This document shows, piece after piece, positions 10,201-20,696 of a stretch of 64,000 nt of DNA (positions within the stretch are counted from its first letter, which is position 1; every line of letters starts with the position of its first letter). Source of the DNA: Ancylobacter amanitiformis (GTDB lineage Bacteria > Pseudomonadota > Alphaproteobacteria > Rhizobiales > Xanthobacteraceae); the NCBI RefSeq assembly GCF_030814815.1, contig NZ_JAUSVR010000003.1, positions 248,001 through 312,000 on the forward strand, read 5' to 3'. The translations under genes were made by a program, and so were the position numbers. The notes beneath the pieces were generated by a model. It ran no database searches and was not told the origin of the DNA. It worked only from the letters and a program-made list of their open reading frames with translations.

Positions 10201-12139
10201 GCATTTCCGCGAGATGGACGTCGATATCCGTGTGAGCCCGTTCACCGTGGCCGGCGTCGGCGACATGTCGGGCGACGTGTTCGGCAACGGCATGCTGCTG
10301 GAGACCACCATCAAACTGGTGGCGGCCTTCGACCATCGCGACATTTTCCTCGATCCGAGCCCGGACCCGGTGGCCTCGCTCAGGGAGCGCCAGCGCCTGT
10401 TCGCGCTGCCGCGCTCCTCCTGGCGCGATTACGATGCGTCGCTGATCTCGGCGGGCGGCGGCGTGTTCTCGCGCGCGGCCAAGAGCATCGCGCTCAGCCC
10501 GGCCATCCGCGCGGCGCTCGGCTTCGACAAAAGCTCGGCCTCGCCGGCCGAGGTGATGGCCGCGATCCTGCGCGCGCCGGTGGACCTGCTCTGGTTCGGC
10601 GGAATCGGCACCTATATCCGCGCTGCGGCCGAGAGCGATGCGCAGGTCGGCGACCGTGCCAATGACGCCATCCGCATCGCGGGCGCCGACGTGCGGGCCA
10701 AGGTGATCGGCGAGGGCGCCAATCTCGGCGTGACCCAGCGCGGGCGCATCGAGGCGGCGCGGCATGGCGTGCGGGTCAACACCGACGCCATCGACAATTC
10801 GGCTGGCGTGAACACGTCCGATGTCGAGGTGAACATCAAGATCGCGCTGGTGCCGGCGGTGCGTGAGGGCCGGCTGGACGCCGAGAGCCGCAAGGCCTTC
10901 CTCGCCTCGATGACCGACGAGGTCGGCCAGCTGGTGCTGCGCAACAATTACCTGCAGACGCTGGCGCTCTCGCTGGCGCAGCGGCGCGGGGTGGGCGACC
11001 TCGGCTTCCACCAGCGCCTGATGCAGCAGCTGGAAGCGCGCCGCCTGCTCGACCGCGCGGTGGAGTTCCTGCCCGGCGACGGCGAGCTGCAGGAGCGGCG
11101 CGGGCGCGGCGATGGGCTGACCCGGCCGGAACTCGCGGTGCTGCTGGCCTATGCCAAGCTCACCGCCCATGCCGACCTGCTCGATACCGACGTGCCGGAT
11201 GATCCGTATCTCGCCCGCGAACTCACCGCCTATTTCCCCCGGGAACTCGGCGCGCGCTTTGCCGACGGGATCGAGGGGCATCGCCTGCGCCGCGACATCA
11301 TCGCCACGCGGCTGTGCAATGCCATGATCAACCATGGCGGGCCGGCCTTCGCGGCACGGCTGGCCGACGAGACCGGCGCCGGCATCGGCTCCATCGCCAA
11401 GGCCTTCGCGGCGACGCGCGACAGTTTCGAGCTGAACGCGCTGAATAGCGAAATCGACGCGCTGGACGGGCTTGTGCCCGGCGCGGTGCAGCTCGATCTC
11501 TACGCGGTGGTGCAGGACATGCTGCTCGACCGCACCGTCTGGTTCCTGCGCAATGTCGATCTGCGCCAGAGCCTGGATGAACTGGTGGCGCATTACGCCT
11601 TCGGCATCGCGCCGGTGGAGGCGGCGCTGAAGGGGGTGGTGCGCGAGCTGATCCCCGAGGAGACGCGCGCGCTGCATGATGCACGCATCGCCCGCTGGAC
11701 CGAGGCCGGCGTGCCCGAGCCGCTCGCCCGCCGCATCGCCCGGCTGCCGGCGGTGGAAAGCGCCACCGATATCGTGCTGATCGCCGACCGCACCAACGCC
11801 CCGCTGGGCGATGTGGCGGCAACCTTCTTCGCGGTGGGGCTGCATTTCCGGCTCGACCGCGTTCTCGGCGCCGCGCAAGGGCTGGTCGTGACCGATTATT
11901 ACGACCGACTGGCGCTGGAGCGGGCGCTGGCGGCCTTCGAGGTGGCGGTGCGCCGGCTCACGGCGGAGGTGGTCGTCGAGCATGGAAGCGGTGCGGCAGG
12001 CGTCACCGCCTGGGCGCAGGCGCGCGGCGAGGCGGTGGAGCGGGCCCGCAACGGCGTGCACGAGATCGCCGGCTCGGGGCTGTCGGTCTCCAAGCTGTCG
12101 GTGGCGGCCAGCCTGATCGGGGATCTGGTGCGCGGCTGA
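7295..12139 (+). CDS. NAD-specific glutamate dehydrogenase, large (180 kDa) class
   Basis: A 1,614-residue NAD-dependent glutamate dehydrogenase of the L_180/GdhB class, converting glutamate to 2-oxoglutarate and ammonia for amino-acid catabolism. The first ~700 residues are the ACT-like regulatory region (NDDMPFLLDSVMAALNARG is typical). The catalytic core begins around FGRVARGGLRWSDRP, with FRTEVLGLVKAQQVKNAVI and VPVGAKGGFV, and the NAD domain includes GANLGVTQRGRIEAA. Length matches the class. The ATG at 7295 was chosen over one 78 bp upstream because GGGAG lies just before it and the protein then begins MGVEGF. It converges on the acetyl-CoA synthetase gene. Confidence 0.95.
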   Translation: MGVEGFLSTEDERAARQLVEQADLILQATDGDVPTQFASRLFGRAVAEDVRLYTSHELAALALAAHDHLRRRAPGGKADIRVEAPSAAADGQRLTKVTVVEIVNDDMPFLLDSVMAALNARGLSASFVVHPILGIERDATGALDGLAPADAPAGGRARRESLIHIHVPRIEDAPTRAALAGEIALVLAQVRAAVVDWRPMIDQVRAALADLAHAPAGVREETDEAVAFLQWLVEGNFTFLGCRHYDAREVAGGPLVFDRRMKDARGVLADEEFRMFRRDSDPRAVSVDLSNVLGEASPLVVIKSRTLSLVHRRAWIDVVVVKRYDGEGRIVGGLCIAGLFTNTAYAESVRAIPLVRRKVDGVLERAGFVPESHSGRALVKVLENFPRDDLFQIDPPTLYAFALAILQLDEHPRVRVLAWRDRFDRFVSVLVFVPRDRYGSEVRERIGALLERSFGGQVAAFRPLFMEGPLTRVHFIVELSGAVVPEVGRAELEDGVGAIIRTWSDGFAAALALVFPPAQANALARRYGTAFPAGYQGSYTPDQALADLRLIERLSAANPVAVDFHRPPGAPGRERISLKVLSYEVPRLLSERVPMLEAMGFVVVDERTFTLSPDDVAPIYVHDMLLGRRGGGEIELEVLEGRLHATLMAVLRGAAESDGFNALALNARLGWRDIALLRTLARYLRQIGVPFSQDYLWATLNAHPAIVDRLVALFHARFDAGPEEGREAAIREEIEAALASVQSLDEDRILRRFANLVEAAVRTNFHQLGADGGPKPAIAVKFLSHQVEGMPLPQPLFEIFVHSPRVEGIHLRFGRVARGGLRWSDRPQDFRTEVLGLVKAQQVKNAVIVPVGAKGGFVPKQLPTGPREAIQAEGTQAYMLFVSSLLDLTDNIDGSEIVHPGETVRHDEDDPYLVVAADKGTATFSDTANAISMARDFWLGDAFASGGSVGYDHKAMGITARGAWEAVRRHFREMDVDIRVSPFTVAGVGDMSGDVFGNGMLLETTIKLVAAFDHRDIFLDPSPDPVASLRERQRLFALPRSSWRDYDASLISAGGGVFSRAAKSIALSPAIRAALGFDKSSASPAEVMAAILRAPVDLLWFGGIGTYIRAAAESDAQVGDRANDAIRIAGADVRAKVIGEGANLGVTQRGRIEAARHGVRVNTDAIDNSAGVNTSDVEVNIKIALVPAVREGRLDAESRKAFLASMTDEVGQLVLRNNYLQTLALSLAQRRGVGDLGFHQRLMQQLEARRLLDRAVEFLPGDGELQERRGRGDGLTRPELAVLLAYAKLTAHADLLDTDVPDDPYLARELTAYFPRELGARFADGIEGHRLRRDIIATRLCNAMINHGGPAFAARLADETGAGIGSIAKAFAATRDSFELNALNSEIDALDGLVPGAVQLDLYAVVQDMLLDRTVWFLRNVDLRQSLDELVAHYAFGIAPVEAALKGVVRELIPEETRALHDARIARWTEAGVPEPLARRIARLPAVESATDIVLIADRTNAPLGDVAATFFAVGLHFRLDRVLGAAQGLVVTDYYDRLALERALAAFEVAVRRLTAEVVVEHGSGAAGVTAWAQARGEAVERARNGVHEIAGSGLSVSKLSVAASLIGDLVRG

Positions 12140-12176
12140 GGCGCGCGCCGGCCCGGCAACAAAACGGCAGCTCAAC

Positions 12177-12204
12177 AAAAAAGGGCGACCCGAGGGTCGC
12201 CCTT
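12177..12204 (-). terminator. Terminator between glutamate dehydrogenase and acs
   Basis: A perfect 10-bp stem (aagggcgacc 12181-12190, ggtcgccctt 12195-12204) closes a CGAG tetraloop. On the minus strand it is followed by a T6 run, so it terminates acs. The plus-strand side has only a weak T-rich tail (CTTCTCATT) but may also end the dehydrogenase transcript. Confidence 0.85.
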
Positions 12205-12233
12205 CTCATTGACGTGTCGCGGCTGCCCCCGCT

Positions 12234-14192
<1,959 letters not shown>

Positions 14193-14343
14193 GGCGTTTC
14201 TTCCCCTTGGGTCGGCGCTGTGCGCCACTCTTGCTTCTGGCACGATTATGCGGACCCGCTCGGGGGCCGACAAGCATGGCCGGGGCTAACTTTGGTCGGT
14301 ATGTATTCGCACCTAGCGCCGCGTGACGGTCCCGCGCCGGCCT

Positions 14344-15009
14344 TCAGGCCCCCCTGCGCGGACGCCAGACGAAGGTGCGCTTGATCTCGGAATCCTCGAG
14401 GTCGCGGGTCACCGGCACGCCATATTCGGCCTGTTTCTCCAGCCGCTCATGGGGCAGGTAGGACCGTCCGGGATCGCCGATCCACACATCCGCCCCGCCC
14501 GCCGCCAGGCTCTCCAGCCAGCCGAAGACGCGCGCGCTGAGGTCGCGCTCATAGGCGATGTCGCCGGCCAGCACCACGTCCCAGGTCCCGGCGGTGCCGA
14601 TGATGTCGCCGGCAATCACCGTGATGTCGGCGCCGTTTGCCCGAGCGTTGGCGGCGATGGCGGCCTGCGCGAATCCGTCGATATCGGCCGCTTCGACGCC
14701 CGCCGCCCCCGCCTTGGCGGCCGCGATGGCGACGAGGCCGGAACCGGAGGCGAAGTCGAGCACACGCTTGCCGCGCACGATGGCGGGATGGTCGAGGACA
14801 TGCCGGGCCAGCGCCTGCCCGCCCGCCCAGGCAAAGGCCCAGAAGGGCGGTGGCAGGCCGATCTCGCCCAGTTCCTCCTCGGTGCGCTGCCAGATCGGCA
14901 GCGATTCGGCGGCGAGGTGGAGGACGATTTCCGGCACCAGCGGCACCGGCAGAAGACGCGTTTCCGCGCGGATGAAAGCGGCGGGATCAGCGGCGGCAGC
15001 CCCGCTCAC
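14344..15009 (-). CDS. Seven-beta-strand methyltransferase, ETF-beta lysine methyltransferase-like
   Basis: A 221-residue class I SAM-dependent methyltransferase. PPFWAFAWAGGQALAR precedes the SAM motif VLDFASGSGLVAIAAAKAGA, and LAGDIAYE supplies the D-x-x-Y signature of the METTL20/METTL21 group. Close alphaproteobacterial relatives are known to methylate lysines of electron-transfer flavoprotein beta; that function is inferred here. No ATG fits, so the start is the GTG at 15009, which overlaps the stop of the EVE gene (GTGA). This is the last gene of the tsaD-gpsA-EVE operon. Confidence 0.75.
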   Translation of the reverse strand: MSGAAAADPAAFIRAETRLLPVPLVPEIVLHLAAESLPIWQRTEEELGEIGLPPPFWAFAWAGGQALARHVLDHPAIVRGKRVLDFASGSGLVAIAAAKAGAAGVEAADIDGFAQAAIAANARANGADITVIAGDIIGTAGTWDVVLAGDIAYERDLSARVFGWLESLAAGGADVWIGDPGRSYLPHERLEKQAEYGVPVTRDLEDSEIKRTFVWRPRRGA

Positions 15010-15425
15010 CGGGCCTGCCTCGCCAGTTCCAGCACGATATCCCATTCCGCGTCGGTCACGGGCTGGACGGAGAGGCGGGAGAATTTCATCAGCGCCATTT
15101 CCGACAGGCGCGGCTCGGTCTTGACGGTGGCGAGCGAGACCGGATGCGCGAGCGGCTCCACCGCCTTGATGTCGACCATGACGAACTTGCCCGAGGGGTC
15201 GGAGGGATCGGGATAGGCTTCCCGGATCACCTCGACGATGCCGACGATCTCCTTGCCCTCGTTCGAATGGTAGAAGAACCCCCGGTCGCCGATCTTCATC
15301 GCGAGCAATTGCTGCTTGGCGAGATGGTTGCGCACACCGTCCCAATGGGTCCCCTTCAGCCCGGCCGCGACCTGCTGGTCCCACGACCACTTGAACGGTT
15401 CGGACTTGTAGAGCCAGTGCGCCAT
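15006..15425 (-). CDS. EVE-domain protein
   Basis: A 139-residue single-domain EVE protein (PUA-like fold). It starts MAHWLYKSEPFKWSWDQQ and continues GTHWDGVRNHLAKQQL, MKIGDRGFFYHSNEG and GIVEVIREAYPDPSD, all typical of the family. EVE domains bind modified nucleotides or bases; the ligand of the stand-alone proteobacterial version is not settled. It lies 1 bp after gpsA and overlaps the methyltransferase, so the four genes are almost certainly cotranscribed. In many rhizobia a YciI gene sits between gpsA and EVE; it is absent here. Confidence 0.9.
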   Translation of the reverse strand: MAHWLYKSEPFKWSWDQQVAAGLKGTHWDGVRNHLAKQQLLAMKIGDRGFFYHSNEGKEIVGIVEVIREAYPDPSDPSGKFVMVDIKAVEPLAHPVSLATVKTEPRLSEMALMKFSRLSVQPVTDAEWDIVLELARQAR

Positions 15426-15426
15426 C

Positions 15427-16416
15427 TCAACTTTCCGCCTTCTGGGGACGGGCCAGCAGCGACCCGATCGCCTGTTCGATATCGCTGCGCCCCGCCAGCA
15501 CCGCCTCGACCGCGCGGGCGATCGGCATGTCGACGCCGCGCTCCTGCGCCATCGCCACCAGCACGCCGGCGGTCAGCGCCCCCTCCGCCAGCCGGCCCGT
15601 GGGGTGGAAGCCGCCGATTTCGCCGATGGACAGGCCGAGCGCGTAGTTGCGCGACTGCGCGGTGGAGCAGGTGAGGATGAGATCGCCGAGGCCCGACAGC
15701 CCGGTCAGCGTCTCCGCCCGCGCGCCATAGGCCTTGCCGAAGCGCATCAGTTCGGCGAAGCCGCGCGCGATCAGCGCCGCCGCCGCGCTGGCCCCCAGCC
15801 GGCGCCCGCCGACGATGCCGGCGGCGATGGCCAGCACGTTCTTGGCCGCGCCGCCGATCTCGACGCCGCGCACATCCTCGCTGTGATAGAGCCGGAACGA
15901 GGGAGAGCCGAGCGCCGCGGCAAGCGCCTCGGCCAGCCGGGCGTCGCGCGCCGCCAGCGTCACGGCGGTGGGCAGGCCGGCGGCGACATCGGCGGCGAAG
16001 CTCGGTCCGGAGAGAATGGCGGGGGGCGAGTGGGGGCAGGCCTGCGCCAGCACCTGTGTCATGAACAGCGAGGTGCCGCGCTCGATGCCCTTCGAGCAGG
16101 CGATCAGCGGTGTGCCCCGCGCGAGGTGGGAGCCGAGCGCGCCCGCCACCGCGCGGCTGGCCTGCGCGGGCACGACCAGCAGCACCGCCTCGCAATCCGA
16201 CAGGTCGGACAGCGACGCGGTGGGCCGAACCGCCGGGGCCAGTTCCACGCCGGGCAGATGCCGCGCGTTGACGCGCGTCGCCCGCATCGCCTGCACCGCG
16301 TCGGCGTCGCGCCCCCAGAGCACGACCTCGCGGCCGGCGCGGGCGGCGGCATTGGCGAGCGCGGTGCCCCAGGCGCCGGCGCCGGCAATGCCGATCCGGG
16401 TGAAGGATGCCGGCAT
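15427..16416 (-). CDS. gpsA: Glycerol-3-phosphate dehydrogenase [NAD(P)+]
   Basis: A 329-residue cytosolic GpsA, reducing dihydroxyacetone phosphate to sn-glycerol 3-phosphate for phospholipid synthesis. The dinucleotide-binding motif [13 protein letters not shown] is near the N terminus. It is followed by LSGPSFA, the catalytic-lysine segment [14 protein letters not shown] and [17 protein letters not shown]. The ATG at 16416 shares one base with the tsaD stop codon (TGATG), a sign of translational coupling. Length is normal. Confidence 0.96.
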   Translation of the reverse strand: MPASFTRIGIAGAGAWGTALANAAARAGREVVLWGRDADAVQAMRATRVNARHLPGVELAPAVRPTASLSDLSDCEAVLLVVPAQASRAVAGALGSHLARGTPLIACSKGIERGTSLFMTQVLAQACPHSPPAILSGPSFAADVAAGLPTAVTLAARDARLAEALAAALGSPSFRLYHSEDVRGVEIGGAAKNVLAIAAGIVGGRRLGASAAAALIARGFAELMRFGKAYGARAETLTGLSGLGDLILTCSTAQSRNYALGLSIGEIGGFHPTGRLAEGALTAGVLVAMAQERGVDMPIARAVEAVLAGRSDIEQAIGSLLARPQKAES

Positions 16417-17486
16417 CAGTCCGCCCAGTCGACCCCGACCACGTCTTCCAGCGGCCAGCGGGCGCGCGGGGAGGTGGCGAGGTCGTCGGTGAGGCCGAGC
16501 GCGAGCCGCTCGGCTCCCGCCCAGGCGATCATCGCCCCATTGTCGGTGCACAGTTCCGGCGGCGGCACGGCGAGGCGTGTGCCGCCATCGGCCGCCACCT
16601 TGTGCAATGCGCGCCGCACCGCCTGGTTGGCGCCGACCCCGCCGGCCAGCACCAGCGCATGCGGGGCGAGCCCGTGCTCGCGCATCAGCCGCAGCGCGCA
16701 GCGCACCCGGTCGGCGAGAATGTCGACCACGGCGGCCTGGAACGAGGCGCACAGGTCCGCCACGTCCTGGTCGGACAGCGGGGCGATCTTCAGCGCCTCC
16801 AGCCGCACCGCGGTCTTGAGGCCGGAGAGCGAGAAGTCCGGCGTCGGCCGGCCATAGAGCGGGCGCGGCAGGGCAAAGCGCAGCGCGTCGCCGGCGCGGG
16901 CCGCCGCTTCCACCGCCGGTCCGCCGGGATAGGGCAGGCCGAGCATCTTGGCGGTCTTGTCGAAGGCCTCGCCGATGGCGTCGTCGATGGTGCCGCCGAG
17001 CTTCACATATTCGCCGACACCGGTGACGGCGACGAGCTGGGTGTGCCCGCCCGAGACCAGAAGAAGCAGGAAGGGGAAGGGCACCGCGTCGGTGAGCCGG
17101 GCCGTGAGCGCATGCGCTTCCAGATGATTGACGGCGATCAGCGGCTTGCGGGCGGCCAGCGCGATCGCCTTGGCGGTGGTGAGCCCGACAATGACGCCGC
17201 CGATCAGCCCGGGCCCCGCCGCCGCGGCGATGCCGTCTAGTTCCACCAGCTTCACGGCGGAGGAGCGCAGAGCCTGCTCGATGATGGTGTCGATCACCTC
17301 CACATGGGCGCGCGCGGCGATTTCCGGCACCACGCCGCCATAGGCCGCATGGTCGGATGTCTGCGAGCGCACGATATTCGACAGGATCGTGCCGCTGCCG
17401 TCCGCGCGGCGGCGCACAACGGCCGCGGCGGTCTCGTCGCAAGTGGTCTCGATCCCGAGCAGAAGAAGATCGCGCATTGACTCCAT
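16416..17486 (-). CDS. tsaD: tRNA N6-adenosine threonylcarbamoyltransferase TsaD
   Basis: A 356-residue Kae1/TsaD protein that transfers the threonylcarbamoyl group to A37 of ANN-decoding tRNAs, working with TsaB and TsaE. It shows [14 protein letters not shown], the iron-binding motif [42 protein letters not shown] and the C-terminal [10 protein letters not shown]. First gene of a four-gene minus-strand operon and divergent from hemC, with only 54 bp between the two starts. A second ATG at 17477 ([11 protein letters not shown]) is an alternative start. Confidence 0.95.
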   Translation of the reverse strand: MESMRDLLLLGIETTCDETAAAVVRRRADGSGTILSNIVRSQTSDHAAYGGVVPEIAARAHVEVIDTIIEQALRSSAVKLVELDGIAAAAGPGLIGGVIVGLTTAKAIALAARKPLIAVNHLEAHALTARLTDAVPFPFLLLLVSGGHTQLVAVTGVGEYVKLGGTIDDAIGEAFDKTAKMLGLPYPGGPAVEAAARAGDALRFALPRPLYGRPTPDFSLSGLKTAVRLEALKIAPLSDQDVADLCASFQAAVVDILADRVRCALRLMREHGLAPHALVLAGGVGANQAVRRALHKVAADGGTRLAVPPPELCTDNGAMIAWAGAERLALGLTDDLATSPRARWPLEDVVGVDWAD

Positions 17487-17540
17487 GCCGATGGACAGTG
17501 TTTTGAACCCCGTCGCGAACCGCTAGCACCGCAGGACCTC

Positions 17541-18470
17541 ATGACGCAATCGCTTCCCCGTCTCCGGCTCGGCACGCGCGGCAGTCCGCTGGCGCTCTGG
17601 CAGGCGCATGCCGTGCGCGACGCCCTTCTCAAGGCGCATGGCTGGGAGGCGGAGGCGGTGGAGATCCAGGTCATCCGCACCACCGGCGACGCCATCACCG
17701 ACCGGGCGCTGTCGCAGGCCGGCGGCAAGGGGCTGTTCACCAAGGAAATCGAGGAAGCCTTGCTGGAGCGGCGCATCGATCTCGCGGTGCATTCGGCCAA
17801 GGACATGGCGACGAGACTGCCGGACGGGTTGCATCTGGTCGGCTACCTGCCGCGCGCGGATGTGCGCGACGCGCTGATCCTGCGCGAGGGTTGGTCGCTG
17901 GCCGGCCTCAAGCCGGGCGCGAAGGTCGGCACCGCCTCGCTGCGGCGCGAGGCGCAGCTGCGCCGTCTCCGACCGGACCTTGAGGTCTCGCTGCTGCGCG
18001 GCAATGTGCAGACCCGGCTCGCCAAGGTGGCGAGCGGCGAGTTCGACGCCACCTTGCTGGCGCTGGCCGGCCTCACCCGGCTGGGCCTGGCGGACAAGGC
18101 GAGCGAGGTGCTGAACACCGCCGATTTCCTGCCCGCCGTGGGGCAGGGCGCCGTCGCCATCGAATCGCGCCAGCGCGACCTTGCCGTGGATTCGCTGCTG
18201 GTGCCCGTCCTGTGCCCCCCCACGGGGCTGGCGCTGCGCGTGGAGCGGGCCTTCCTCGCCGAACTTGATGGTTCCTGCCGCACGCCGATCGCCGGCCACG
18301 CGCAGATCCACGGCGACGAGATCCGTTTCCGTGGCGCGGTGCTCTCGCCCGACGGCACGCAATATTACGAGGTGGTGCGCCACGGCCCGGTCAACCGGGC
18401 GCTTGAACTCGGCCTCGCCGCCGGGCGCGAGATGCGCGCTCTGGTGCCGCCCGACCTGCTTCCCGCCTGA
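17541..18470 (+). CDS. hemC: Hydroxymethylbilane synthase (porphobilinogen deaminase)
   Basis: A 309-residue HemC that polymerises four porphobilinogens into hydroxymethylbilane for haem, chlorin and B12 synthesis. It starts with RLGTRGSPLALWQAH. The catalytic-aspartate segment is DLAVHSAKDMATRLP, GTASLRREAQL follows, and the dipyrromethane cofactor cysteine is in LDGSCRTPIAGHA. It is the first of four plus-strand genes (hemC, hemD, mitofilin-like, hemY-like), an order typical of alphaproteobacteria. Confidence 0.96.
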   Translation: MTQSLPRLRLGTRGSPLALWQAHAVRDALLKAHGWEAEAVEIQVIRTTGDAITDRALSQAGGKGLFTKEIEEALLERRIDLAVHSAKDMATRLPDGLHLVGYLPRADVRDALILREGWSLAGLKPGAKVGTASLRREAQLRRLRPDLEVSLLRGNVQTRLAKVASGEFDATLLALAGLTRLGLADKASEVLNTADFLPAVGQGAVAIESRQRDLAVDSLLVPVLCPPTGLALRVERAFLAELDGSCRTPIAGHAQIHGDEIRFRGAVLSPDGTQYYEVVRHGPVNRALELGLAAGREMRALVPPDLLPA

Positions 18471-18475
18471 ACGCC

Positions 18476-19180
18476 ATGCGGGTGCTCGTCACACGCCCGC
18501 AGCCCGATGCGCAGGCGACGGCGGACCGCCTCGCCGCCGCCGGCCATGCCGCGCTGCTCGACCCGCTGCTGCTCGTCGAAACCCTCGCCGATGCCCGCCT
18601 GCCGGCGGGCGCGTTCGACGCGGTGGCGCTGACCAGCGTGAACGGCGCCCGCCTGCTCGGCCTGCGCCCCGAACTGGCGGCGCTGGCCGCGCTGCCGCTC
18701 TACGCGGTGGGCCGGCGCACCGCCGCTGCCGCGCCGGCCGCGTTCGGCACCGTGCATATCGCCGGTGGCGACGGCCTGGCGCTGGCGGGGCTGCTGCGCG
18801 GGCGGCTCGCACCGGGCATGCGCGTGCTGCATGTCGCGGGGGAGGATCGCGCGGTCGATCTTTCCGCCGCGCTGGCGCCGGCCGGCATCGGCGTTGACCT
18901 TTTCGTGATCTACCGTGCCGTGGCGGCGCCGCGGCTCGGCGCTACCACCATGGCCGCGGCGCGGGAGGGGCGGATCGACAGAGCTTTCCATTTCTCGCCG
19001 CGCACGGCGGCGACGCTGGTCGCCCGGGCCGGCGAAGCGGGCCTGATGGGGCCTTTTGCGCAGGTGACGCATCTATGCTTCTCGGCGAAGGTGGCGGCGC
19101 CGCTGGTGGCTGTCGGCTGGCCGACGCGGATCGCGGCGGCGCCGACGGAAGAGGGCTTGTTCGCGCTGCTGGACGGGTGA
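18476..19180 (+). CDS. hemD: Uroporphyrinogen-III synthase
   Basis: A 234-residue HemD-family protein that closes and inverts ring D of hydroxymethylbilane. The sequence is poorly conserved in this family; support comes from the start MRVLVTRPQPDAQATADRLAAAGH, the segments VALTSVNGARLL, LYAVGRRTAAAA and VLHVAGEDRAVDL, the normal length, and its position 5 bp after hemC. The FSPRTAATLVARA stretch in the second half is also typical. Confidence 0.88.
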   Translation: MRVLVTRPQPDAQATADRLAAAGHAALLDPLLLVETLADARLPAGAFDAVALTSVNGARLLGLRPELAALAALPLYAVGRRTAAAAPAAFGTVHIAGGDGLALAGLLRGRLAPGMRVLHVAGEDRAVDLSAALAPAGIGVDLFVIYRAVAAPRLGATTMAAAREGRIDRAFHFSPRTAATLVARAGEAGLMGPFAQVTHLCFSAKVAAPLVAVGWPTRIAAAPTEEGLFALLDG

Positions 19181-19274
19181 ACCATGGGGGTCTCCCGAGG
19201 TTGCGGCGGGCGTGGGCGCGGTCTATCCCGGAACCGGGACCGGCTCGGCGGTTTATGATGTCAGGGGTATCAAC

Positions 19275-20696
19275 GTGGCGCAGGACGATCCGAAACTCGA
19301 CCCGACCGACGAGACGGCCGTGACCGGCGCGAAAGACAAATCGCGCCGCCGGCCTCCGCCGACGCTCGACCTGCCCGCCACCGACGTCACCCCGCCGGCG
19401 CGCGAGGCCGCGCAGGCTTCCGAGGCGGCAGATACGCTCGCGCCGGCGGCCGAATCCGACGTTTCCGAGGGTTTGGCTTCCGAGAGCATTTCTCCCGAGC
19501 CCGCCGCTTCCGAGGCTGCCGCCGCCGGTTCTGCGGCGCAATCCCCCGCGACGGAGGATGCGACCCCGCCCGAGCCCGTCCATCCCAGCGAAGTGCCCGG
19601 CCCGAAGCCGGAGGCGGTTGCCCCGGCAACGACCCGCCGGCCCGGCGTGTTCGCCAGCCTGCTGATCGCCCTGGTCTCCGGCCTCATCGGCGGCGCGGTG
19701 GCGTTCGCGGTGGTCTCGACCTTCTATAATGCCGGCGAGAATGTGGAAGCCATCACCGATCTCGAGGCCCGCGCGCTCGATCTGCGCCAGCGAATCGACG
19801 TGCTGGAGGCGTCCACGGGCGGGGCGAACCCGCTGCCGGCCGGCGCGCTGGCGCCGCAGGAACTGGCGACCCGGCTCGATGCGCTGGAATCCGGTCTCAC
19901 CGCCATTGGCGGCAAGGTGAACGAGATGGCCAGCGCTCCGCCCGCCGCCACTCCCGCGCCCGGCGCCTCGGCCGAGGAAGTGTCCGGCCTCGGCACCCGC
20001 GTCGGCACGCTCGACACCCGTCTCGGCGCGCTGGAAAGCCATGTCGCGGCACTTCCCGCCCCAGTACCGGCCGTTTCCCCGGAAGAACTTGCGGCGGCGC
20101 GTACGCGCATCGGCGCGCTGGAGCAGCAGGTCGCCACGGTCAGCGCGCAGCAGCGCGCCAGCGGGCAGGCGGCGGCGCAGCTTGCCGCGCTTGGCGCGCT
20201 GAAGGAGGCGGTCGTCGCCGGCCGTCCCTTCGTCACTGAACTCAAGGCCAGCCGCGCCCTGCTCGGCGCCGGCGGTGACACGCTGGCGGCGCTGGAGCCC
20301 CGTGCCGCCACGGGCTTTCCCGCCGGGCCGGCTCTGCTCGCGCAACTGAAGGCCGCGATCGCGCCGAAGGCCGAGCCGGCCGCGCCCGACGCCGCGCCGA
20401 ATGCCGAAGCCAGCATCGTCGACCGGCTGATGAAGAGCGCCGGCAATCTCGTCACCGTGCGGCGCAGCACGGAAGCGCCCTCCGAGGCCGCGACGTCCGG
20501 CCTTGCGACGGCCGAGGCGGCGCTCGCGCGTGACGATCTCTCCGTCGCGCTGGCGGCGCTGAACGGCCTTCCGGCGGATGCGCGCGCGCTCGCCGCGCCG
20601 GTCATCTCTGACATCGAGGCCCGTCAGGCGGCGCTCGCCGCGGTGGCCGGCCTCAGCCAGCACGTGCTGGCCACGCTCGCGGGAGGAGTCCAGTGA
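19275..20696 (+). CDS. Mitofilin/HemX-like inner-membrane protein
   Basis: A 473-residue protein of the alphaproteobacterial mitofilin-like group (COG4223), predicted as an inner-membrane protein with one transmembrane helix (FASLLIALVSGLIGGAVAFAV, within residues ~125-151). The cytoplasmic N terminus is acidic and proline-rich. The periplasmic part is mostly coiled coil (LEARALDLRQRIDVLE, LEQQVATVSAQQRA) and ends in the mitofilin-like helical region. The mitochondrial relative Mic60 shapes cristae, and bacterial versions affect membrane folds. I chose the GTG at 19275 because AGGGG lies 7 bases before it; a GTG at 19212 is possible. It overlaps hemY by GTGA. Confidence 0.8.
   Translation: MAQDDPKLDPTDETAVTGAKDKSRRRPPPTLDLPATDVTPPAREAAQASEAADTLAPAAESDVSEGLASESISPEPAASEAAAAGSAAQSPATEDATPPEPVHPSEVPGPKPEAVAPATTRRPGVFASLLIALVSGLIGGAVAFAVVSTFYNAGENVEAITDLEARALDLRQRIDVLEASTGGANPLPAGALAPQELATRLDALESGLTAIGGKVNEMASAPPAATPAPGASAEEVSGLGTRVGTLDTRLGALESHVAALPAPVPAVSPEELAAARTRIGALEQQVATVSAQQRASGQAAAQLAALGALKEAVVAGRPFVTELKASRALLGAGGDTLAALEPRAATGFPAGPALLAQLKAAIAPKAEPAAPDAAPNAEASIVDRLMKSAGNLVTVRRSTEAPSEAATSGLATAEAALARDDLSVALAALNGLPADARALAAPVISDIEARQAALAAVAGLSQHVLATLAGGVQ

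Noticed and set aside
14236..14251. Sigma-54-like TGGCACG...ATGC on the plus strand between acs and the methyltransferase
   Set aside because: The GG-to-GC spacing is 9 instead of 10 bp, the -12 half lacks TTGC, and no plus-strand gene follows.
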